Below, piece after piece: positions 61,180 through 64,000 of a stretch of 64,000 nt of DNA (positions within the stretch are counted from its first letter, which is position 1; every line of letters starts with the position of its first letter). Below the pieces are notes generated by a model, which was not told the origin of the DNA, did not search any database, and saw only the letters and a list, made by a program, of their open reading frames with translations. The stretch spans positions 434,001-498,000 of the forward strand of contig NZ_QZDU01000001.1 of assembly GCF_009917525.1 (NCBI RefSeq), given 5' to 3'. The DNA comes from Acutalibacter sp. 1XD8-36 (GTDB lineage: Bacteria; Bacillota; Clostridia; Oscillospirales; Acutalibacteraceae). A program made the translations under genes and the position numbers.

Positions 61180-63150
61180 CTATCTATAGCACCGGAGTAT
61201 CCGCCAAAGCTGCATGACTGTAATCAGCGCCGCCGGGCTTATCATAGCGTAAAGGTACCTTCCCCTGTGGAAGGTGCTTTTTATTTGGGGCAGGCGCAGG
61301 ATATACAGCAGGGGGAACAGCACCGGCAGCAGCCAGCGCCCCTGGAAGCCGGATATCTTGCCCTCGTTTACCGGGGTAAGCACAAGGTAGGCGCAAAGTA
61401 TGAGCACCCCCACGGCAAAGCAGAGCCCTGCCAGCAGGCCAGCCTTTAGGGTGATACTGCCCCTTTCCGGCAGAGGCTCCTCCTCAGGCTCCGTGAGGGC
61501 GGTGATACCTAAGGCGGCCATGAACACCATCGCCCCGGGAGCGCTCACCACAAGGCTTGGGAAGCTGCCCATCTGCGTCAGGAAGCCGGAGGCGGGAAGG
61601 TCCCTTAATACGAACCTGGCAAGCATTTTTACTGTCCCCAAAGGGTTGGAGAGCAGGCCCGCAAGCTGGTCCCCAGCCGTCAGCGCCAGTCCCTTGCCCA
61701 TGGACACAGCCGGGGTCATGAACGCTGCCAGGACTATGGCGGCTATGAGCCCGGACTTTATGAGCATGGCGCGGGGACTCTTATCCCTCTCGGGCCGCCG
61801 GAACAGCAGGACCGTGCACAACATCGCCAGGGCCATCGCTATGCCCCCAGAACTGTAGGTAGAGGCCTGAAACAGCGCCGAGGGTATAAGGCCTGTGACG
61901 CAGAGCAGCACCCTCCCTCGCCGGGCCAGCTTTATGGCAAAGGATATAAGTATTGTATAGGCAATGAGGTTTATAAACCGTCCCAGTGCATAGCCCACCA
62001 CAAAGTGCATACCGAAGAAGCGGCCCAGCCATAGGCCCAGGGCACCGGGGATGTATAGGGGCGATGGAAAGCTCAATGGGCTCTCCTCCATTATGTACAG
62101 CGCGCCCTTCAGCACGTGGGCCCGCATATGCTGGAAGTATATCCCATTATATTCGTTGCTGGCATAGGCCGGGAAGTCGATAAGCCCCATCAGGCTGCGC
62201 TCGGCCTTGGTGATATAGGCCTCCCCGCCGTAGGAGAGGCTTAGGGCATGCCGGTAGTGTATGCCGCCGTCCCCAGGGATATAGGCCGTGAGTGGCGAGG
62301 CCGTGATAATCATAAGCCCGATTGTAAGGCTTAAAAGGGCAAAGACCCGCTGGGGGTACGTCTCCGCCTGGCCTCTCAACAGCCAGAGCCCCCAGGCCAT
62401 TGCCCCCAGCAGGAAGAAATAGGCTATATGCTGCCAGGTATAGGGTATCCCCCTGAAACGGCACACAGACCAGGCCAGCAGCCCGGCGGCAATACCTGCT
62501 GCCGCCAACTCCAGGAGCTTTAGGGAAAGCTGCTTTTTTCTTCCCCAAAGGGCCTGTAATCTGGGGGAGATACCGGGCCAAAACCTCAGTACCAGCTCCC
62601 CCAAAGCCAGAAGCACCAGGAAGGGCATTGCAAAATCCCTGGCCCTAAATGGTGGTATAACATGGGTAAGGGACTCGACGGGGCTTGGGGAGACCAGTAT
62701 CTCCTTCGGAATAAAGTCTGCGGGAATGCTCAGGCGCAGGAAGCTGTACTCCTTTAGAGGGAGCGTGAACAGGTACTCCAGCATACCCTCGTTGGACTCC
62801 TTCTCCTCCATCCTGTCAGGGCTCAGCTCCCCCGAGGCGTCGGGATAGTGGAGGGTTATGACAGTCCTTGGGGGAAGCTGGGAGCTCAGCCTTACAGACA
62901 CCGACTGTATCTCCCCTTCAAGGCCCTTCAGCAGTATGTATGGGCCGTCCTCTTCCACCATCAGGGCCTCCCCTTTTTCCCTGTAGTTATATAGCTGCCA
63001 CTGGCTTCTTGGCACAGGCTGTCCGTCCCCAGGGAAGCTCTCGGGATTCAGTTCCGGCGTGCGGGCCCAGTTTATCAGCCAGACCGACAGGGACATCACC
63101 AGCACCGCCGCCAGTAATATGCCCTGCCTGCGGAAGTCCACCTTTTTCAT
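61180..63150 (-). CDS. DUF2142 large membrane protein
   Basis: A 656-residue membrane protein. One segment at the N-terminus (about 12-30), then an extracytoplasmic beta-rich part of about 140 residues, then about twelve hydrophobic segments ending with GFQGRWLLPVLFPLLYI, a strong mark of DUF2142. The middle contains GDGGIHYRHALSLSYGG and the GIPYTWQ turn. The family is placed among GT-C-like membrane glycosyltransferases. I start at ATG 63150; a TTG three codons earlier is an alternative. It is convergent with the MBOAT gene (2-base gap) and divergent from the LTA-synthase-like gene. Confidence 0.8.
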   Translation of the reverse strand: MKKVDFRRQGILLAAVLVMSLSVWLINWARTPELNPESFPGDGQPVPRSQWQLYNYREKGEALMVEEDGPYILLKGLEGEIQSVSVRLSSQLPPRTVITLHYPDASGELSPDRMEEKESNEGMLEYLFTLPLKEYSFLRLSIPADFIPKEILVSPSPVESLTHVIPPFRARDFAMPFLVLLALGELVLRFWPGISPRLQALWGRKKQLSLKLLELAAAGIAAGLLAWSVCRFRGIPYTWQHIAYFFLLGAMAWGLWLLRGQAETYPQRVFALLSLTIGLMIITASPLTAYIPGDGGIHYRHALSLSYGGEAYITKAERSLMGLIDFPAYASNEYNGIYFQHMRAHVLKGALYIMEESPLSFPSPLYIPGALGLWLGRFFGMHFVVGYALGRFINLIAYTILISFAIKLARRGRVLLCVTGLIPSALFQASTYSSGGIAMALAMLCTVLLFRRPERDKSPRAMLIKSGLIAAIVLAAFMTPAVSMGKGLALTAGDQLAGLLSNPLGTVKMLARFVLRDLPASGFLTQMGSFPSLVVSAPGAMVFMAALGITALTEPEEEPLPERGSITLKAGLLAGLCFAVGVLILCAYLVLTPVNEGKISGFQGRWLLPVLFPLLYILRLPQIKSTFHRGRYLYAMISPAALITVMQLWRILRCYR

Positions 63151-63190
63151 CTTCTCCAACGCCCCTCATTCAAATAGTTTCCTCTGACAT

Positions 63191-63238
63191 ATTATAGCAT
63201 TACAGTTTGTTGACTGCAAGAGGAATATGTGGTATACT
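63191..63238. promoter_or_regulatory. Interlocked divergent promoters
   Basis: Plus: TTGACT (63210-63215), 17-base spacer, TATACT (63233-63238). Minus: TTGCAG (63214-63219), 17-base spacer, TATAAT (63191-63196). The two -35 boxes share two bases, so the promoters cannot be used at once. Confidence 0.7.
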
Positions 63239-63279
63239 TCCACTGATAAGGTATATTGAACGGGAGCGGTGAATGGGAA

Positions 63280-64000
63280 ATGGGACGTTTAAATATAGTC
63301 AGGAAGCAGTCCGGCGGGAATGGGCGCACCTGGCCCGGTACCCTTGGGCTTGCGCTTACAAGCCTGCTGTTCATATTGGGGGCCGTGCTGTATGCGGCGG
63401 TGGGCTGGATGGACAGAACCCTGCGCATACAGTTCGGGGAGCTGCTATATACCCTCACCACGCCCCTAAAGGGCTCGAACCTGGACATGGTGGCCCAGTG
63501 CATACACGCCAGCGGCACCCAGATAACATTACTGCTGCTGTACTTCTTTGCCCTTGCAACAGTGTTGTTTTTACAGCGCAGGTACACGGTGGTATACCGC
63601 TCAGATAAGCGCGGTGACATGGACATTATAAAGCTCTCCCGCAGAGTGCTCATGGCAGCGGGCGGGATTTTCTTACTTGCGGCGCTCCTTTTTACTGAGC
63701 ACACCTTTAAGGTGACAGAATACATACGGCTGCGCATGTCCCCCTCCCTGTTGTATGAGGAAAACTATGTGGACCCTTTGGCTGTGGACATAAAAGGGGA
63801 GGGTAAAAGCCTTATCTGCATATATCTTGAGAGCATGGAGACAGCCTACGCCGACACTGCCTCTGGCGGCGTCCAGCCGGACGTGAACTATATTCCCGGC
63901 CTTACAAGGCTGGCTGATGAAAACATAAGCTTCTCAGGCTCAGACAAATTGGGCGGCTTCCATGCTATAAACGGCACTACCTGGACCATGGGAGCCCTTC
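63280..64000 (+). CDS. LTA synthase-like phosphoglycerol transferase, 3' end beyond window
   Basis: The frame is open from ATG 63280 to the window edge: about 240 residues of a membrane sulfatase-fold enzyme that transfers phosphoglycerol. Seen by hand translation: membrane segments near 20-42, 75-100 and 123-142, then the start of the extracellular catalytic domain with LICIYLESMETAYAD (Glu metal ligand; family form YIxLESxE) near residue 184 and INGTTWTMG near 230, where the Thr is the catalytic nucleophile. The rest of the domain lies outside. Part of a local group of envelope genes. Confidence 0.8.
   Translation, partial: MGRLNIVRKQSGGNGRTWPGTLGLALTSLLFILGAVLYAAVGWMDRTLRIQFGELLYTLTTPLKGSNLDMVAQCIHASGTQITLLLLYFFALATVLFLQRRYTVVYRSDKRGDMDIIKLSRRVLMAAGGIFLLAALLFTEHTFKVTEYIRLRMSPSLLYEENYVDPLAVDIKGEGKSLICIYLESMETAYADTASGGVQPDVNYIPGLTRLADENISFSGSDKLGGFHAINGTTWTMGAL

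Noticed and set aside
63273-63608. Plus-strand frame starting MGNGTFKYSQ
   Set aside because: Overlaps the LTA-synthase-like frame from 63280, which has clear membrane segments and the sulfatase-fold metal motif and runs to the window edge.
1-64000. CRISPR array, insertion sequence, prophage or integrase
   Set aside because: No regularly spaced direct repeats, transposase motif, terminal inverted repeats or phage genes seen on either strand.

Overview
The window reads as a chromosome segment of a GC-rich, endospore-forming member of the Clostridia, probably a gut or rumen Oscillospiraceae/Ruminococcaceae relative. Evidence: a complete spoIIIAA-AH operon, a glgBCDA operon with the Firmicutes-type GlgD subunit, tepA and ftsK/spoIIIE near each other, O2-independent functions (a Cys-type sulfatase beside a radical-SAM maturase, corrinoid methyl transfer), strong AGGAGG-type ribosome sites and many near-consensus sigma-A promoters. 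I see no insertion sequence, prophage, CRISPR array or rRNA.

Layout. 1-2.1 kb: sugar entry (galM partial, ROK glucokinase) and tRNA-Leu(UAA). 2.1-5.3 kb: MATE exporter and RecQ. 5.4-12.6 kb: a tyrosine-phosphatase-like gene, a frameshifted UroD-family gene and, on the other strand, a five-gene corrinoid methyl-transfer operon (corrinoid protein, MtaA-like UroD protein, DUF2284, RamA/RACo-like ferredoxin-ATPase, second UroD-like protein). 13-18.1 kb: tRNA-Leu(CAA), a Cache chemoreceptor and FtsK/SpoIIIE. 18.2-26.1 kb: uppP, tepA, the spoIIIA operon (with a half-length SpoIIIAD) and a small secreted-protein cassette. 26.3-29.2 kb: RF3 and two flavodoxin-like proteins. 29.2-32.4 kb: GntR-ABC transporter operon with a clear operator. 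32.5-36.3 kb: sulfatase, its maturase and a FemAB transferase. 36.4-42.5 kb: glycogen operon. 42.6-47.2 kb: nucleotidyltransferase, two LCP ligases, GtrA and an HD protein. 47.2-48.6 kb: two RNA loci, a candidate ~570-nt structured RNA with a perfect promoter and a candidate 6S RNA, flanking a DUF1292 gene. 48.6-54.5 kb: nucleoside hydrolase, oxidoreductase, MgtE, MgtC, acyltransferase and an AbrB-type regulator. 54.5-64 kb: SLH-anchored GH5 glucanase, aminopeptidase P, EutH, an SGNH/MBOAT O-acetylation pair, a DUF2142 membrane protein and the start of an LTA-synthase-like gene.

How the parts work together. The glycogen genes form one operon for ADP-glucose synthesis, elongation and branching. 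The LCP, GtrA, FemAB, MBOAT, UppP and LTA-synthase genes all act on envelope polymers. The spoIIIA genes build the mother-cell side of the forespore feeding channel, while FtsK/SpoIIIE is a DNA pump. The two things I would look at first are the corrinoid operon, whose methyl donor is not evident from the genes present, and the orphan structured RNA at 47.26-47.84 kb. Promoter, operator and start-site calls are from reading by eye; no search or folding program was run.
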